Source: Caldimonas caldifontis (lineage in GTDB: Bacteria; Pseudomonadota; Gammaproteobacteria; Burkholderiales; Burkholderiaceae_C). From it: a DNA stretch of 64,000 nt. Position 1 is the first letter of the stretch, and each line of letters begins with the position of its first letter. This document shows, piece by piece, positions 62,951 to 64,000 of this stretch. The translations under genes were made by a program, and so were the position numbers. The notes beneath the pieces were generated by a model that was not told the DNA's origin, ran no database searches, and saw only the letters and a list, made by a program, of their open reading frames with translations. Where the stretch lies: NCBI RefSeq assembly GCF_002930615.1, contig NZ_PSNX01000016.1, positions 1 through 64,000 on the forward strand, written 5' to 3'.

Positions 62951-63298
62951 ATGGCATTCTCAGTACTCGAACTCAAGCGCTGGGAACGCGATCTGGACGC
63001 CTTCCTGGCCAGGCGGCGCCCGCCACCCAGCATCCGGAACGAGCTCGATGTGGGCTATCGCATTGACAAGCAGAGCATCGAGATCGTCGAGATCCGCCCC
63101 GACTGGCACGACCCCGGCACGATGCACGAGCGTCCGTTCGCCAGGATCACCTATGTGCGTTCAGGGTCCTACTGGAAGCTGTACTGGATGCGCGCGAGTT
63201 TGAAGTGGCACAGCTATGAGCCACAGGCCACGACACGGCATCTGAGCGAAGCGCTGGATGCCATCGATCGCGACGACTACTGCTGCTTCTTCGGCTGA
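62951..63298 (+). CDS. DUF3024 protein
   Basis: A 115-residue cytoplasmic protein of the DUF3024 family. Conserved segments are DVGYRIDKQSIEIVEIRPDW near 33, YVRSGSYWKLYWMRASLKWHSYEP near 68 and the C-terminal CCFFG. Function is unknown. It is divergent from the toxin-antitoxin operon and convergent with rep. Only a weak AGG lies before the ATG. Confidence 0.82.
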   Translation: MAFSVLELKRWERDLDAFLARRRPPPSIRNELDVGYRIDKQSIEIVEIRPDWHDPGTMHERPFARITYVRSGSYWKLYWMRASLKWHSYEPQATTRHLSEALDAIDRDDYCCFFG

Positions 63299-63334
63299 GC
63301 GCTTTCCCCTCCTCGAACCACAACCCAAGCAGGC

Positions 63335-64000
63335 TCAGATCTGCTGGGTGCCCCGCTCTGCCGCCCGCTTCGCAAACTCCGCACGCAGGGCCTTGAGCTT
63401 TTCGCGCGGGTCTTCCTTCATGGTCTTCTCGTCCAGCTTCATTTCGCCGATGAAGCGGCTGGGAATGCCGGTCACGAACTCACGGCCCTTCTTGCGGCGC
63501 TTGAGGGTGCTCACCACCAGCGTGGTGCGCGCACGCGTGATGCCCACATACATCAGCCGGCGCTCCTCTTCCAGGCGCTGTGGCGTCATGTCCTCGTCTT
63601 CGCTCTTGAAGGGCAGCAGGCCCTCGTTGATGCCGGCCAGCACCACGTGCGGCCACTCCAGGCCCTTGGAGGCGTGCAGCGTGGACAGCGTCACGACGTT
63701 GGTGTCGCCGCCGCGCTCGGCCAGGCTCAGGATGACCGAGATGGTCTGCGCCACGTCGAGCACGCTCTGGCGTTCGGTCTCGGTCGTGGTCCCACCTTCG
63801 GTCTGCAGTTCACCGCCACAGCGCCGCGCGATCCAGTCGATGAAGTCGAGCACGTTCTGCCAGCGGCTGGCAGCCAGCTTCTCGTTGTCTTCTCCATCAT
63901 AGAGGTGCTGCTCGTAGCCGATGTCCTTGAGCCACTCCATCAGCGCCGGCTTGGCCGCCTCGGCACCCACGGTGTGGCGGAAGCGGTGCTCCAGGTCGTT
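63335..64000 (-). CDS. rep: ATP-dependent DNA helicase Rep, C-terminal fragment
   Basis: The last 221 residues of a UvrD/Rep superfamily 1A helicase; the gene continues beyond the right edge. Motifs V and VI are visible: TLHASKGLEWPHVVLAGINEGLLP and EEERRLMYVGITRARTTL. The ending SRFIGEM followed by a basic tail and the absence of a UvrD-type Tudor C-terminus favour Rep, which helps replication forks past bound proteins. Confidence 0.92.
   Translation of the reverse strand, partial: NDLEHRFRHTVGAEAAKPALMEWLKDIGYEQHLYDGEDNEKLAASRWQNVLDFIDWIARRCGGELQTEGGTTTETERQSVLDVAQTISVILSLAERGGDTNVVTLSTLHASKGLEWPHVVLAGINEGLLPFKSEDEDMTPQRLEEERRLMYVGITRARTTLVVSTLKRRKKGREFVTGIPSRFIGEMKLDEKTMKEDPREKLKALRAEFAKRAAERGTQQI

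Overview
The window is a high-GC, densely coded piece of a bacterial chromosome. Gene content and order point to a betaproteobacterium of the order Burkholderiales, probably near the Leptothrix, Rubrivivax and Ideonella group. The main clues are the tRNA-Tyr/Gly/Thr-tuf cluster, trpEGDC next to rpe and gph, a COG4389 'site-specific recombinase' protein, gspAB, and an NrtA/CmpA-type binding protein with a cysteine-rich leader. This placement is inferred from content, not from a tree. No rRNA, CRISPR array, prophage or complete insertion sequence was seen.

Layout. 1-550: the start of tuf and three tRNAs on the minus strand behind one clear sigma70 promoter. 572-5470: minus-strand trp operon trpE-G-D-C-ung. 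Its leader encodes an unannotated 26-residue peptide with a Trp-Pro-Trp run, a candidate attenuation system. 5617-12502: a CHI-fold secreted protein, gph, a glycosyltransferase lying antisense between rpe and gph, rpe, apaG, the COG4389 membrane protein, a 41-residue membrane protein and mltA. 12509-18158: cyanase, a cyanate/nitrate-type ABC importer and a NarL-type two-component system. 18365-22683: two secreted proteins sharing a C-terminal motif, then a three-PAS hybrid-type sensor kinase with a double-receiver protein behind an FNR-like box.

22628-28275: an Lrp-type regulator divergent from a fused indolepyruvate:ferredoxin oxidoreductase gene that carries a small deletion and frameshift, then metY with a structured leader. 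28484-35251: a mix of envelope and housekeeping genes (DUF4397 lipoprotein, HD protein, Nudix, LapA, PldA, cytochrome b561 with two YceI proteins) and a BASS/ACR3-like transporter. 35248-38283: modE-like regulator divergent from modABC. 38280-41417: an overlapping trio of DUF1275, PAP2 and phosphoethanolamine transferase genes.

41504-48620: gspAB, an MFS transporter, creA, a lone MrcB-HNH modification-dependent nuclease of lower GC, and a Spy/CpxP-like lipoprotein with a CpxRA-like pair. 48634-57161: a pilin-like protein, a molybdenum NAD-linked formate dehydrogenase (NuoE-NuoF fusion plus alpha subunit), and a DUF1800/DUF1501 secreted pair. 57239-64000: a RavA/ViaA-like MoxR-VWA pair, a DASS transporter, YhhN, a YefM-YoeB toxin-antitoxin with paired TGTACA operators, a DUF3024 protein and the 3' end of rep.

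Functional links. The molybdate importer and ModE-like regulator lie about 12 kb from a molybdenum formate dehydrogenase that they would supply. The NarL-type pair sits directly upstream of the cyanate/nitrate importer and cyanase and probably controls them. EptA and PAP2 together suggest lipid A modification with recycling of the diacylglycerol or undecaprenyl by-product. The Spy/CpxRA, PldA, MltA and LapA genes add an envelope-maintenance theme.
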